Shown here: piece by piece, positions 26,869-36,520 of the stretch | Numbering within the stretch: the stretch's first letter is position 1 | How the letters are laid out: each line of letters starts with the position of its first letter | Assembly (NCBI GenBank): GCA_021730285.1 | Contig: CP082962.1 | Span: 4,597,501 to 4,661,500, forward strand | DNA from: Desulfovibrio sp. JY | Lineage (GTDB): Bacteria > Desulfobacterota > Desulfovibrionia > Desulfovibrionales > Desulfovibrionaceae | DNA: 64,000 nt | Direction: 5' to 3' | Position numbers and translations under genes: made by a program | Notes under the pieces: generated by a model | Database searches by the model: none | Seen by the model: the letters and a program-made list of their open reading frames with translations, nothing else | What the model was told of the DNA's origin: nothing

Positions 26869-28190
26869 GGCTTCTCCTTCGCCGCAGCAGGCGTCATGGG
26901 CAGTCCGGCGAAAATGTCCTGGAAATCCCGGCCCCGGGCCTTGTAGCCGTCGTAGAGGTCGAAGCTCGCCGTGGCCGGAGACAGCAGCACCACGTCGCCG
27001 TCCCTGGCCTCGGCGTAAAGACGCCTGACGGCCGGCCCGAGGGTGGGCTCATGAAAAAGCGGCACCTGCCCGGCCCAGGCGGCCTCGAACACCTCGCGCC
27101 CGGCCCCGAAAAGCCCGACAGCCGCGACGCGTTCTTTCAGCAGCGGCAAAAGCGCCGCCAGATCGCCGCCCTTGAACACGCCGCCGCACAGCAGCCGCAC
27201 CGGCCGGTCGAAGCTTCTAAGCGCCGCCTCCATGGCCGCCACGGTGGTGGCCTTGGAGTCGTCCACGAAAAGCACCCCGCCCTTCTCGCCGATAATCTGC
27301 AACCGGTGCGGGGCCGGAGCGAAGCGCTCGAAAGCGACTTTCGCCGTCTCCTCGGTCACGCCGAAGGGCTGGGTCGCCAGAAAGGCGGCTTCCATGTTCT
27401 GCTGGTTGTGCGCGCCGGCAAGCCTTGGGCAGGCGAAGCGGCCGGTGGGTTCGAACCAGGTGACGTCGGCCCTGGTAAAGGAACGGCCGGCCAGGGTCTC
27501 GCGCATGTCCCGCGGCAGGATGGCCGTATCGCCCGGGCGCTGGGCGGCGAAAATATTGAGCTTGGCCGAGAGGTATTCTTCCAGGTCGGCGTGCCAGTCC
27601 AAGTGGTTGGGCGAGAAGTTGAGCAGCACCGCCACCTTGGGGCGGAAGGATTTGACGAGCTGGAGCTGGAAGCTCGAAACCTCGAGCACCACCACGTCGG
27701 CCGGATCGCCGGCCAGCACGTATTCGGACAGCGGCGTGCCGATGTTGCCGCCGGTAAAGACCTTGCGCCCGGCCGCCTCGAGCAGGTGGCTTACGAGCAT
27801 GACGGTGGTGGTCTTGCCGTTGGAGCCGGTGACGGCGACGATGGGCTCGGTCACGAACCAGGAGGCCAGCTCCAGTTCGGAGAGCACCTGGGCGCCCGGA
27901 CAGGCGGCCAGGCAGTCGGCCAGCCCCGCCGCCCGGATGCCGGGCGAGAGCACGACCATGTCCGCGCCGGCGAAATCGGCCGGCCCATGCTCCCCGACGC
28001 GCAGGTCGTAGCCGGCTTCCACGGCCTCGGCCCGGAAATCGTCGGCCACGGATTTGGAGTTTTTCTCCAGAAAACGCACGGTCGCGCCGAGGCGGGCAAG
28101 GAGCTTCGCCGCGGCGCGGCCCGAAGACCCGGCCCCGACGACGACGGCCGTGTGTCCGCGCAGTTGATCACTATGGAGCATGTCACGCAT
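26865..28190 (-). CDS. murD: UDP-N-acetylmuramoyl-L-alanine-D-glutamate ligase MurD
   Basis: 441-residue Mur ligase adding D-Glu. It has the N-terminal Rossmann VVVGAGSSGRAAAKLLARLGA, ATP loop VAVTGSNGKTTTVMLVSHLLEAAG, EVSSFQLQLV, NFSPNHLDWHADLEEY and the C-terminal FVDDSKATTVAAMEAALRSF. Starts at 28190 (MRDML) or 28181 (MLHSD) are both possible; neither has a strong ribosome site. It starts 10 bp after mraY and overlaps ftsW by ATGA. Confidence 0.96.
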   Translation of the reverse strand: MRDMLHSDQLRGHTAVVVGAGSSGRAAAKLLARLGATVRFLEKNSKSVADDFRAEAVEAGYDLRVGEHGPADFAGADMVVLSPGIRAAGLADCLAACPGAQVLSELELASWFVTEPIVAVTGSNGKTTTVMLVSHLLEAAGRKVFTGGNIGTPLSEYVLAGDPADVVVLEVSSFQLQLVKSFRPKVAVLLNFSPNHLDWHADLEEYLSAKLNIFAAQRPGDTAILPRDMRETLAGRSFTRADVTWFEPTGRFACPRLAGAHNQQNMEAAFLATQPFGVTEETAKVAFERFAPAPHRLQIIGEKGGVLFVDDSKATTVAAMEAALRSFDRPVRLLCGGVFKGGDLAALLPLLKERVAAVGLFGAGREVFEAAWAGQVPLFHEPTLGPAVRRLYAEARDGDVVLLSPATASFDLYDGYKARGRDFQDIFAGLPMTPAAAKEKP

Positions 28191-28200
28191 CGAAAATCGC

Positions 28201-29277
28201 CTACCGCAGTTTAAGGGTGGACAGCCCCACCAGGGCGAGCAGGATGGACAGTATCCAGAACCGGATGATGATCTTCGATTCCGGCACACCCATCAGCTCG
28301 AAGTGGTGATGCAGCGGAGCCATGCGGAAAATCCGCTTGCCGCCCGTCATCTTGAAGTAGCCCACCTGCAAAATGACCGAGACAGTCTCGGCCACGTACA
28401 ATCCGCCGACCACCATGAGCAGGAGTTCCTGTTTGCACAGCACGGCGAGAAACCCGAGCGCCCCGCCGAGCGACAGCGACCCCACGTCGCCCATGAAAAC
28501 CTGGGCCGGATAGGCGTTGAACCACAAAAAACCGAGCCCCGCCCCGACCATGGCCCCGCAAAAAACCGTGACCTCGCCCACACCGGAAACAGGCATGACT
28601 TGCAGGTAGCGCGCCATCTGGGCGTGGCCGGCCACGTAGACGAACAGCGCGAACATGGCGGCGTTGACGATCATGGGGCCGATGGCCAGGCCGTCCAGGC
28701 CGTCGGTCAGGTTGACGGCGTTGCTCGCCGCCACCATGACCAGCATGGCGAAGGGAAAATAGAAGAGCCCGAGGTCGGGGTTTACGTGCTTGAAAAAGGG
28801 CACGGCCAGCCGGGTGGAATATTCGGGATCGGACAGGAGCACGGCCGCGGCCAGTCCCGAAATAATCAGCTGCCCCAGGAGCTTGGCCTTGGGCGAAAGC
28901 CCCTTGTTGCGCTTTTTGACCACCTTGGCATGGTCGTCGATAAAGCCCAGGACGCCGAAGCCCAGGTACACGAAAATTGTCATCCAGACGTATTCGTTGG
29001 CCAGATCGCCCCAGAGCAGGACGCTGACCAGGATGCAAAAGGCGATGAGCAGTCCGCCCATGGTCGGGGTGCCGGCCTTGCGCTGGTGGGCGGCCACGTC
29101 CTCGTGGATGTACTGGCCGTACTTGAGGCGGGTCAGCCAGCGGATAAAGCGCGGTCCGAACACGATGGAAAGGACCAGGGAAGTGAGCAGCGCCGCGATC
29201 GACCGGAACGTGATGTAACGGAAGACGTTCAGGGCGCTTATATGCGCCGCCAGCGGCACCAGCAGGTAATAGATCAT
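28201..29277 (-). CDS. mraY: Phospho-N-acetylmuramoyl-pentapeptide transferase MraY
   Basis: 358-residue polytopic membrane enzyme transferring phospho-MurNAc-pentapeptide to undecaprenyl phosphate (lipid I). Marks: [17 protein letters not shown], the Asp pair in [46 protein letters not shown] and the [13 protein letters not shown] motif near the C-terminus. ATG 29277 overlaps the murF stop by ATGA, overruling longer in-frame extensions. Confidence 0.98.
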   Translation of the reverse strand: MIYYLLVPLAAHISALNVFRYITFRSIAALLTSLVLSIVFGPRFIRWLTRLKYGQYIHEDVAAHQRKAGTPTMGGLLIAFCILVSVLLWGDLANEYVWMTIFVYLGFGVLGFIDDHAKVVKKRNKGLSPKAKLLGQLIISGLAAAVLLSDPEYSTRLAVPFFKHVNPDLGLFYFPFAMLVMVAASNAVNLTDGLDGLAIGPMIVNAAMFALFVYVAGHAQMARYLQVMPVSGVGEVTVFCGAMVGAGLGFLWFNAYPAQVFMGDVGSLSLGGALGFLAVLCKQELLLMVVGGLYVAETVSVILQVGYFKMTGGKRIFRMAPLHHHFELMGVPESKIIIRFWILSILLALVGLSTLKLR

Positions 29278-30686
29278 GCCTTGGGGTCCTTTTGGATGCT
29301 CTGGGTGAAGGCGGCCAGATACTCCTCCATACGCATGGACCGTGAACCTTTGAACAGGAATACACCGCCGCGCAGTTCCATGGTGGCCAGCATGTCGCAA
29401 AAGGCGCCCGGGGTGTCGGCCACGGCAAACCGGCCGGCATAACCGCCCCGAGTCAGCCCTTCGCCCACGGCGTCGGCATGGGCGCCGTGGTAAAATACGG
29501 CCTGGGCGCCGCTGGCCGCGGCGGCCTCGCCGAGCTTCGCGTGCTCGGCCTCGGCATGGACGCCCATCTCGCGCATCTCGCCAAGGACCAGCACCAGCGG
29601 CTTGCCCTGGGCGGCCTCCACGGCGGCGGCGATGGCCCGGCGCATGGACAGCGGATTGGCGTTATAGGTGTCGTCGATGATGGTGTAGCAGCCCTGCCGG
29701 CGGCAATAGAACCGCTGCTCGGGCATGACCGCCGTTTCGAGCCCGGCGGCGATCTGCTTTTCCCCGGCCCCGAGGATATGGGCGGCGGCGGCGGCGGCCA
29801 GGATGTTCTCGGCGAAATGGCCGCCGGTCAGCGGCGTTTCGACTTCCATCTCCAGCTCGCCGAGCTTGAGAAAAAACCGGCCCCGGCCCTCGGCCAGCGC
29901 GCCCAGATATTTGGCACGGTACGGCGCGGACTGCCCCTTGCCCTGCCCCTTGGTGGAAAGCCCCCGTACGCGCGGGAAAACGGCCAGGGCCGCCTCCCAC
30001 AGTTCGGGATAGTCCATGGAGGCCAGGGCCACGCCACCAGGGCGCAGGTATTTGAAAAGCTTCGTCTTCTCGGCCGCGACACCAGCCACGTCGCCAAGGG
30101 CCTCCAGATGGGCCGGCCCGACATTGTGGATCACGGCCACGTCGGGCTCGGCGATGGCGGCCAGGGGCTCCATCTCGCCGGGCCGCGAGATGCCAAGTTC
30201 CATGACCCAATACGCGTCCTTGTCGGAGGCTTCGAGCATGGACAGCGGCAGGCCGATACGGTTGTTGTAATTCTTGTAGTTTTTCGCCGTAGGGCCAAGC
30301 TTGCCCAAAATGGCGGCAGTGAGCTCCTTGACCGTGGTCTTGCCGGCCGAGCCGGTCACGCCCACAAGCCTGGCCCCGACCTGCTTGCGCCAGGCCTGGG
30401 CGAGCATGCCCAGGGCGGCCACGGTGTCGCGCACCAACAGCACCGGCGTGCCGTCGGGCAACCCGGTAAGGGGCCTGTCGGCCAAAACGGCGGCAGCGCC
30501 CTTGCCCACGGCCTCGGCGGCGAAATTGTGGCCGTCGAAGCGTTCGCCGGGCACGCACACGAACAGGCAGCCGGGAATGACGGCCCGGCTGTCGATACGC
30601 ACGGCCTCGATGATGGGATTGCCGCGTTCACCCACGTCGCCGACGGCCCTGGTGGCCGCGAGGATATCGGACAAGGTCATGCGCAT
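29274..30686 (-). CDS. murF: UDP-MurNAc-tripeptide-D-Ala-D-Ala ligase MurF
   Basis: 470-residue Mur ligase adding the D-Ala-D-Ala dipeptide. Marks: N-terminal [27 protein letters not shown] loop [41 protein letters not shown] and [15 protein letters not shown]. The start is 30686 (GGGAG 10 bases upstream) or 30680, where ATGA would overlap the murE stop as elsewhere in the cluster. No ddl gene is present in this dcw cluster, so the dipeptide synthase must be encoded elsewhere. Confidence 0.96.
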   Translation of the reverse strand: MRMTLSDILAATRAVGDVGERGNPIIEAVRIDSRAVIPGCLFVCVPGERFDGHNFAAEAVGKGAAAVLADRPLTGLPDGTPVLLVRDTVAALGMLAQAWRKQVGARLVGVTGSAGKTTVKELTAAILGKLGPTAKNYKNYNNRIGLPLSMLEASDKDAYWVMELGISRPGEMEPLAAIAEPDVAVIHNVGPAHLEALGDVAGVAAEKTKLFKYLRPGGVALASMDYPELWEAALAVFPRVRGLSTKGQGKGQSAPYRAKYLGALAEGRGRFFLKLGELEMEVETPLTGGHFAENILAAAAAAHILGAGEKQIAAGLETAVMPEQRFYCRRQGCYTIIDDTYNANPLSMRRAIAAAVEAAQGKPLVLVLGEMREMGVHAEAEHAKLGEAAAASGAQAVFYHGAHADAVGEGLTRGGYAGRFAVADTPGAFCDMLATMELRGGVFLFKGSRSMRMEEYLAAFTQSIQKDPKA

Positions 30687-32140
30687 CCGGTAAGCTCCCT
30701 GACCACGGCGGCGTCGGAAAACGGGTGCTTCACGTCGCCGATCTGCTGATAGGTTTCGTGTCCCTTGCCGGCGATCACCAGCACGTCCTCGTGTCGCATG
30801 GCGTCAAGGGCCAGGACGATGGCCCGACGCCGGTCGGGTTCGATGATGGCCTTGCGCGCTCCGGACAGCCCGGGCTTGGCGTCCGCGATAATGGCCAGCG
30901 GGTCCTCGTGCCGGGGATTGTCCGAGGTGAGGACAGCCACGTCGGCCCAGCGGGATACGGCTTCGGCCATGCGCGGACGCTTGGTGCGGTCGCGGTCGCC
31001 GCCGCAGCCGAACACGGCGAAAAGCCGGCCGGCGGTGAATTCCCTGGCCGCGCCGAGCACGTTTTCCAGGGCGTCCGGCGTGTGGGCGTAATCGACGAAA
31101 ACGGTCAGCCCGGCGGGATTGGGAATGCGCTCGAGGCGTCCCGGCGCGCCGTGGCAATCGGCCAGGGCCCCGAAGGTCTCGTAGGGCAGGCCGAGGGTCA
31201 GGGCCGTGCCCATGGCGGCCAGAATGTTTGCGGCATTGTGCCGGCCGGGCATGGGCGAGACTACTTCGAAGGCCTCGTCGCCAAAGCAGGCGCCGAGATG
31301 CTGCCCATCACGGTCGTGGGAGCGGATGCCGCCGACGAGGAGCCGGGTGAAGCCAGCCGGGGCCTTGGTGAGGCCGTAGCCCAGGGCGGTCGGAAATTCC
31401 TTGAGCAGGCGCAGGCCGAAGGGATCGTCGTAGTTGAGCACCGCCGTGGCCGGGTCGGGCAGATACTCGCGAAAGAGCTTGGCCTTGGCCGCGAAATAGG
31501 TCTCCATGTCCTTGTGGTAGTCGAGGTGGTCCTGGGTCAGGTTGGTGAACACCCCGGCGGCGAAGGAAAGCCCGGCCAACCGATCCTGGTCCAGGGCATG
31601 GGAGGAAGCCTCCATGACGGCCAGATCGCAGCCGGCGGCGGCCATGGCGGCCAGATTCTCGTGGATGGTCAGGCAGTCCGGGGTGGTCAGCGAGGCGTTC
31701 CGGCTCACCCCCGGCCAGCGGTAGGCCACGGTGCCGAGCACGCCGACCTTCTTGCCGGCGGCCGTGGCCAGACGCTCGATCAGGTAGCTGACCGTGGTCT
31801 TGCCGTTGGTGCCGGTGACCGCCACCACGGGCATGGCCATGCGGTCGGTGCCAAAGCGGGCAGCGGCCAGGAGCCCCAGGGCCTTTCGCGGCTCGTCCAC
31901 GGTGACAAGCGTTGCCGCGCTGCCGCCCGGAAGCGTGGTCCCCGGGCCGGCCACGATCACCGCCGCGCCACGGGCCAGGGCGTCGGGAATGAACCGCGCG
32001 CCATCGGCGGCCGTACCCGAGGCGGCCACGAACACACCGCCGGACGCGACCTTGGCGGAATGCCCGGCCACGGGAAGAGCCTCTTCGCGGACTTTGTCCA
32101 GCAACGCGTCCAGGGACGGATTGCGCGTATCTGCCATCAT
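30677..32140 (-). CDS. murE: UDP-MurNAc-tripeptide synthetase MurE (meso-DAP adding)
   Basis: 487-residue Mur ligase. ATP loop VAVTGTNGKTTVSYLIERL, LTTPDCLTIHENL, MEASSHALDQDRL, FTNLTQDHLDYHKDM and FVDYAHTPDALENVL are all present. The C-terminal selectivity motif reads TSDNPRHEDP, the DNPR type that specifies meso-diaminopimelate rather than lysine, so the wall should be DAP-type. GAGG lies about 7 bases ahead of ATG 32140. It is 13 bp from ftsI. Confidence 0.97.
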   Translation of the reverse strand: MMADTRNPSLDALLDKVREEALPVAGHSAKVASGGVFVAASGTAADGARFIPDALARGAAVIVAGPGTTLPGGSAATLVTVDEPRKALGLLAAARFGTDRMAMPVVAVTGTNGKTTVSYLIERLATAAGKKVGVLGTVAYRWPGVSRNASLTTPDCLTIHENLAAMAAAGCDLAVMEASSHALDQDRLAGLSFAAGVFTNLTQDHLDYHKDMETYFAAKAKLFREYLPDPATAVLNYDDPFGLRLLKEFPTALGYGLTKAPAGFTRLLVGGIRSHDRDGQHLGACFGDEAFEVVSPMPGRHNAANILAAMGTALTLGLPYETFGALADCHGAPGRLERIPNPAGLTVFVDYAHTPDALENVLGAAREFTAGRLFAVFGCGGDRDRTKRPRMAEAVSRWADVAVLTSDNPRHEDPLAIIADAKPGLSGARKAIIEPDRRRAIVLALDAMRHEDVLVIAGKGHETYQQIGDVKHPFSDAAVVRELTGCA

Positions 32141-32153
32141 GCTCGCCTCACCA

Positions 32154-34250
32154 TCAGGAGGGCCTGGAAAGCCACAACACGACTTCGTTTTTTTCGCCGG
32201 AGGGCCAGGGCGCGCCCGGAGCCGGACTCTGTTTCAAGACCACGAGCCCCTGGCCTTCGAGCCGTGGCACGATGCCCTTGCCAACCAGGATTTCCACCGC
32301 CTGTCGCAACGGCATGCCGGCAAAATTCGGCACGGATTGGACCGAAACCTGCTTGACGTCGCCGGCGGCCCCGCCGGCGATGGCCAAAATATCCTTGTCC
32401 GCCTTGCTCGGCTCCTTCACGGCCGGCGCGGCCGCAGCCTGCTCCTTGGCCGGGGACTGGCCCGACGTCTGGCCCGACGTCTGGTCAGGCGTCTGTTCCG
32501 GTATCTGGTCCGGTATCTGGGCCTTGGCCATCTGCACGGTCTCGGGCATGCGGCCAAGGTAGGACAGCATGCGCAAGGTCACGTTGCGCACGGCCGGCGC
32601 GGCGACGACCCCGCCGTAGTGACTCGGCTCGGGTTCGTCAATCATCACGATGAGGATATACTCCGGATGCATGGCCGGCACGAAGGAAACGTAGGACCCC
32701 AGGTACTTGTTGCCATAGCCGCCATGGGGTCCGGCTTTTTGGGCGGTGCCGGTCTTGCCGCCGGTCTCCAGGCCCGGAATCCGGGCCGTTTTTCCGGTGC
32801 CGTGCTCTTCCTGGACCACCTCGCGCATCATGGACTGGACGGTGCGGGCCACATCGGCGTCGAAAACGCGGTAGGGCGTGCGCTCGGGCCTTTCGTCGGG
32901 CGGGTCGGCCACGAGCTTGATCTGTTTGTACACGCCGTCGTTGGCCAAAATGAGGTAAGCCTGAGCCAGCTGGACCGGGGACACGGCAACGCCCTGGCCG
33001 AAAGAGGCCGTGGCCACGTCGATGGGCGACCAGGCCTTCGCCGGCCGCACGAGCCCCTTGGCCTCGCCGGTGATGCGAAGTCCGGTCGGGCGGCCGAAAC
33101 CAAGCAGGTCGAAATAATGGTGCAGCCGCGTCGCGCCGAGCTGCAGGCCGATTTTGGCCGCGCCGATGTTGCTCGAGACGCGCACGATCATGTTGACCGG
33201 CAGCACACCGTAGGAGTGGGTATCCCGGATGGTCCTGTTGGCGAAGGAAAACCGGCCGTTTTCACAGTTGAAGGTGGAGGTGGGCTTGATCACGTGTTCC
33301 TGGAGGGCCGAGGCCACGAGCAGGGGCTTCATGGTGGAGCCGGGCTCGTAGACGTCCAGGGCGGCGTGGTCGCGGGCGATGCGCGGGCTGATGCCGCGCC
33401 CCACGTTGGGATTGAAAAAGGGATAGTTGGCCATGGCCAGGATTTCGCCCGTGGGCACGTGGACCACCAGACAGGTGCCGCCCTTGGCGTGGTTGTCGGT
33501 GACGGCCTTTTCCAGCTCCTCCTCGGCGAAGAACTGAATCTGCGAATCGATGGTCAGGCGCACGTCGTGGCCGTTGATGTCGGCCAGTTCCCGGCCCTGG
33601 GCATCGAAAAAGAAGCGCCGACCCGAGGCGTCGCGCTGGACCACGTATTTGGCCTGCCGGCCGGTCAGGCGGCTGTCGAAGGCCTTTTCCACGCCTTCGA
33701 GGCCCACATCGCCGACGCCCACAAACCCCATCACCTGGCTGGCCAGGTGCCCATTGGGGTAAAAACGCCCGTATTCCTTGGTGAAATAAACGCCGGCCAA
33801 CTTGGCCTCGCGGATGCGGGCGGCAGTGCGGTCCCCGACCCGCCAGGAGAGATAGACCATGTTGGAGGAGCTGCGCAGCTTTTTTGCGATGCGCTGTTCC
33901 TTCATATGAAGCACCTTGGCCAGAAAGTCGGCGGTCTTATCGGGCTCGGTCACTTCCTTGGGCCGCACGAACACGGCCTCGAACTCCACGCTTTTGGCCA
34001 AGAGCCGGCCGCCCCGGTCGTAAATTTCGCCCCGGGCCCCCTTGTCCACCTCAGAGGCCAGATGCTGGCGCAGGGCCTTTTCGGCCAGCTCCGGACCGAC
34101 CACGATCTGGAGGTAGCCGGCCCGGGACCACAAACCGAGCCAGGCCAACAGGAAAAAGACGCCCACGCAGGTGAGCTTGACCCGGCTCCAATCGCGCACG
34201 GTCTTCTGCTGGCGATCGACTTTCGGCTTGCGCATGCCCGGACCCGGCAT
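32154..34250 (-). CDS. ftsI: Division-specific penicillin-binding protein FtsI (class B PBP) with C-terminal PASTA
   Basis: 698-residue septal transpeptidase. A single N-terminal membrane anchor (about 26-45), a pedestal domain (RGEIYDRGGRLLAKS) and the catalytic domain with SxxK (YEPGSTMKPLL), SxN (VSSNIGAAKIG) and KTG (GGKTGTAQKAG). The C-terminus adds a low-complexity spacer with repeated Q-x-P-x-Q/T-S-G-Q units and a PASTA domain (SVPNFAGMPLRQAVEILVGKGI...), which E. coli FtsI lacks. It begins 2 bp after the ftsL stop; an alternative start at 34235 (MRKPKV) is also reasonable. Confidence 0.96.
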   Translation of the reverse strand: MPGPGMRKPKVDRQQKTVRDWSRVKLTCVGVFFLLAWLGLWSRAGYLQIVVGPELAEKALRQHLASEVDKGARGEIYDRGGRLLAKSVEFEAVFVRPKEVTEPDKTADFLAKVLHMKEQRIAKKLRSSSNMVYLSWRVGDRTAARIREAKLAGVYFTKEYGRFYPNGHLASQVMGFVGVGDVGLEGVEKAFDSRLTGRQAKYVVQRDASGRRFFFDAQGRELADINGHDVRLTIDSQIQFFAEEELEKAVTDNHAKGGTCLVVHVPTGEILAMANYPFFNPNVGRGISPRIARDHAALDVYEPGSTMKPLLVASALQEHVIKPTSTFNCENGRFSFANRTIRDTHSYGVLPVNMIVRVSSNIGAAKIGLQLGATRLHHYFDLLGFGRPTGLRITGEAKGLVRPAKAWSPIDVATASFGQGVAVSPVQLAQAYLILANDGVYKQIKLVADPPDERPERTPYRVFDADVARTVQSMMREVVQEEHGTGKTARIPGLETGGKTGTAQKAGPHGGYGNKYLGSYVSFVPAMHPEYILIVMIDEPEPSHYGGVVAAPAVRNVTLRMLSYLGRMPETVQMAKAQIPDQIPEQTPDQTSGQTSGQSPAKEQAAAAPAVKEPSKADKDILAIAGGAAGDVKQVSVQSVPNFAGMPLRQAVEILVGKGIVPRLEGQGLVVLKQSPAPGAPWPSGEKNEVVLWLSRPS

Positions 34251-34252
34251 CC

Positions 34253-34669
34253 CTAGGGTTTCCGCCCGGCCTTGCGGCCTTTGGTCTTGGACGGCGAGGT
34301 CTCGCCGCCGACTTTGGCCGGGGTCTTGGCCATGATCCGGCCGTCCTGATCCTCGGCCGTGGCCAAAAGCGGCGACGTCTCGACGGTCCCGGACGGGGAC
34401 ACGCGCCGAATCTGGCCGGGGCGGGCCGGGCCAAGTCCGTATTCCCGGGCGACCCCACGCAGCCGGGACGGCGTAATTAGCGTATTGCGCTCCACCTCGA
34501 GCTTGGCCGAAAGTGTTTCGACATCGTCGATTTGGCGCTGCATCTTGTTGAGTTCGTAGGCCAGGTCCACGCGCTCGATGTTGAGCCAGACCAGCCCCAG
34601 CCCGAAGACCAGGAGCAGGACGATGCTAAAGGCCATGGATATAGCCCATTCTTTCGATAATGCGCCCAT
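34253..34669 (-). CDS. ftsL: FtsL-like divisome protein
   Basis: 138-residue bitopic protein: short cytoplasmic N-terminus, transmembrane segment (about 11-30), coiled coil (about 31-60, ELNKMQRQIDDVETLSAKLE), then a lysine/serine-rich tail (SPSKTKGRKAGRKP). Size, topology and position between rsmH and ftsI match FtsL, which joins FtsQ/FtsB and activates FtsWI. GGAGGGGAG lies directly ahead of ATG 34669 (MGALSKEW). Sequence conservation in this family is weak, so the call rests largely on context. Confidence 0.85.
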   Translation of the reverse strand: MGALSKEWAISMAFSIVLLLVFGLGLVWLNIERVDLAYELNKMQRQIDDVETLSAKLEVERNTLITPSRLRGVAREYGLGPARPGQIRRVSPSGTVETSPLLATAEDQDGRIMAKTPAKVGGETSPSKTKGRKAGRKP

Positions 34670-34679
34670 CTCCCCTCCT

Positions 34680-35660
34680 TTATATCCCCGCTCCGGTCGC
34701 CTGTGCCGCATCGGGCAGCCGCACCGCCGCCCGCAGCTTGGCGCTTCTGGCCCGCGAATTGGCCGCGACCTCTTCCTCGCCGGCCATGACGGGCTTTTTG
34801 GTCAGGATGGCCAGACGCGCCTTGTGCCCGCACACGCAAACGACCTGTTCGCGCGGACACAGGCAGTCCGTGGCTTCCAGGCGAAAGGCCCGCTTGACCA
34901 GCCTATCCTCAAGGGAGTGGAAGGAAATCACGGCCACCCGCCCGCCCGTGGCGAGATACTCCGGAATGGCCTTGAGGAATGCCTCCAACTCCATAAGCTC
35001 GTCATTGACCGCCATGCGCAATGCCTGGAAGGTCCGAGTGGCCGGGTGCTGCCGGGCCATGGCCCGCCACTTGGCCGGATAGGCCGCCGCCACCACCTCG
35101 GCCAGTCGCCCGGTGGTGGTGATGGCCGTTTTTTCCCGTGCGGCCACGATGGCCCGGGCAATACGCCCGGCCTGGGGGTCTTCGCCGTAGTTGCGGATGA
35201 TCTCCCGAAGTCGTGCAAACGAGGCCAGATTCACCAGCCCCTCGGCGCTCTCCCCGCCGTCCTCGGCCCCCATGCGCATGTCCAGGGGGCCGTCCGTCAA
35301 AAACCCGAAGCCGCGCTCCGGGTCGTCGAGCTGCAAAGAGGACATCCCTGCGTCCACCAATGCCGCGTCGACCTTCTCCCACCCCGCCTCGGCCAGGGCC
35401 GCCGGGAACCGGCTGTAACGGGTGCGCGTTAGCCGCACCCGGTCGCCGTAGGCGGCAAGTCTGCGCCCGGCCTCTTCCAGGGCCTCCCTGTCCCTGTCGA
35501 GTCCGAGCACTTGCGCCTGTCCCCCGGCAGCTTCGAGCATCCCCTTGATATGCCCGCCAAGCCCCGCCGTGGCGTCCAAAATTTTCAGCCCCGGCCTGAT
35601 GCCAAGGTATTCGACCACTTCCTTGAGAAGCACCGGAATATGGGTCGCAGCGTGCTGCAC
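34680..35660 (-). CDS. rsmH: 16S rRNA m4C1402 methyltransferase RsmH (MraW)
   Basis: 326-residue SAM-dependent methyltransferase acting on C1402 of 16S rRNA. Marks: HIPVLLKEVVEYL at the start, SAM loop LDATAGLGGHIKGMLE, LGLDRDREAL, LVDAGMSSLQLDDPERGFGF, RTFQALRMAVNDELMELE and VISFHSLEDRLVKRAF. It has a cysteine-rich insert CLCPREQVVCVCGH near the C-terminus. Second gene of the dcw cluster, 9 bp after mraZ. Confidence 0.97.
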   Translation of the reverse strand: MQHAATHIPVLLKEVVEYLGIRPGLKILDATAGLGGHIKGMLEAAGGQAQVLGLDRDREALEEAGRRLAAYGDRVRLTRTRYSRFPAALAEAGWEKVDAALVDAGMSSLQLDDPERGFGFLTDGPLDMRMGAEDGGESAEGLVNLASFARLREIIRNYGEDPQAGRIARAIVAAREKTAITTTGRLAEVVAAAYPAKWRAMARQHPATRTFQALRMAVNDELMELEAFLKAIPEYLATGGRVAVISFHSLEDRLVKRAFRLEATDCLCPREQVVCVCGHKARLAILTKKPVMAGEEEVAANSRARSAKLRAAVRLPDAAQATGAGI

Positions 35661-35669
35661 AAGACCTCC

Positions 35670-36128
35670 CTAGAGCTTGAGCGTCACGCCCGAGGCGGCC
35701 AGATTGGCGAGGTCGGCGTCGAAACGCAGCCCCACCTGTCGCCGGCGGTCCTCGAAGGCGGCCTGATTCCAGATCTCGAACTTCTCTCCCACTCCGGCCA
35801 ACACCAATTCCTTGTCCAACTGGGCGAAGGTGCGCAGGTACGGCGGAATGAGAATGCGCCCCTGCTTGTCCAGGCTCACTTCCATGGCCCCGGAAATGTA
35901 GAACCGCTCCAGGTCCCGAATCCTCGGGTCCAGCTTGTTGCCGGCCTGAAAGCTCGCTTCGACCTCCTCCCAGGCGGGCATGGGATACCCCGTGACGGCG
36001 CCATCGAAGTTGTTGGTGAGCATGATCCGGCCCTCGGGCATAAGGCGCAAGACCTCCTCCCGATACTCGGGAGGCAGCATCAGCCGACCCTTGGGGTCCA
36101 GGCTGCGATAGGAATGCCCTCTGAACAC
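35670..36128 (-). CDS. mraZ: Transcriptional regulator MraZ
   Basis: 152-residue protein with two AbrB-like repeats: FRGHSYRSLDPKGRLMLPPEYRE at the N-terminus and ISGAMEVSLDKQGRILIPPYLR in the second half. MraZ binds GTGGG-type repeats upstream of its own gene and represses the dcw cluster. The GTG at 36128 is chosen because most MraZ proteins begin right before FRGHS and GAGG lies 6 bases upstream; an ATG at 36188 would overlap the MraZ boxes. Confidence 0.94.
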   Translation of the reverse strand: MFRGHSYRSLDPKGRLMLPPEYREEVLRLMPEGRIMLTNNFDGAVTGYPMPAWEEVEASFQAGNKLDPRIRDLERFYISGAMEVSLDKQGRILIPPYLRTFAQLDKELVLAGVGEKFEIWNQAAFEDRRRQVGLRFDADLANLAASGVTLKL

Positions 36129-36149
36129 GGCGCCTCGCAGTGGCGGTTC

Positions 36150-36205
36150 ACCACTTCTTACCACCTTTTCCCACATTTTCTGGCGCATTCACCCCGGAGT
36201 GTCAA
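36150..36205 (-). promoter_or_regulatory. dcw promoter with three MraZ boxes
   Basis: On the minus strand a perfect -35 TTGACA (36205-36200) is followed 17-18 bp later by a weak -10 (CAGAAA or AGAAAA). Just downstream are three direct repeats GTGGG, GTGGT, GTGGT at 36174, 36164 and 36154, exactly 10 bp apart, the expected spacing of MraZ operator boxes. They lie between promoter and start, fitting autorepression. Confidence 0.75.
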
Positions 36206-36520
36206 GAAGAAACCACCCGTTCCACAAAAACCTGCCCGCCCTTTGCACCTCGATTTCAGGGACAAAGTGGTAAATATGTGGGAGGAAAACCGCTTTTTTA
36301 CCGAAGAGAGTGGGATTTCAGGACATTAGGCGCCCAGCCGGCCAGGAAGGCCGACAGCCCGAAAATGCCGCCGGCGTGACCACCAGGATGCGGGCAAGTC
36401 TTGCCAGAAGGCCGGGCAGGCCGTAAGGGAACAAGAGCCTTGACGAAATCACCACCTGGCGGTTGTGGCAGGCCAGGGAAAACGGCCGACGACGGCACGA
36501 GCTATCTCTGGAAGGGCAGC

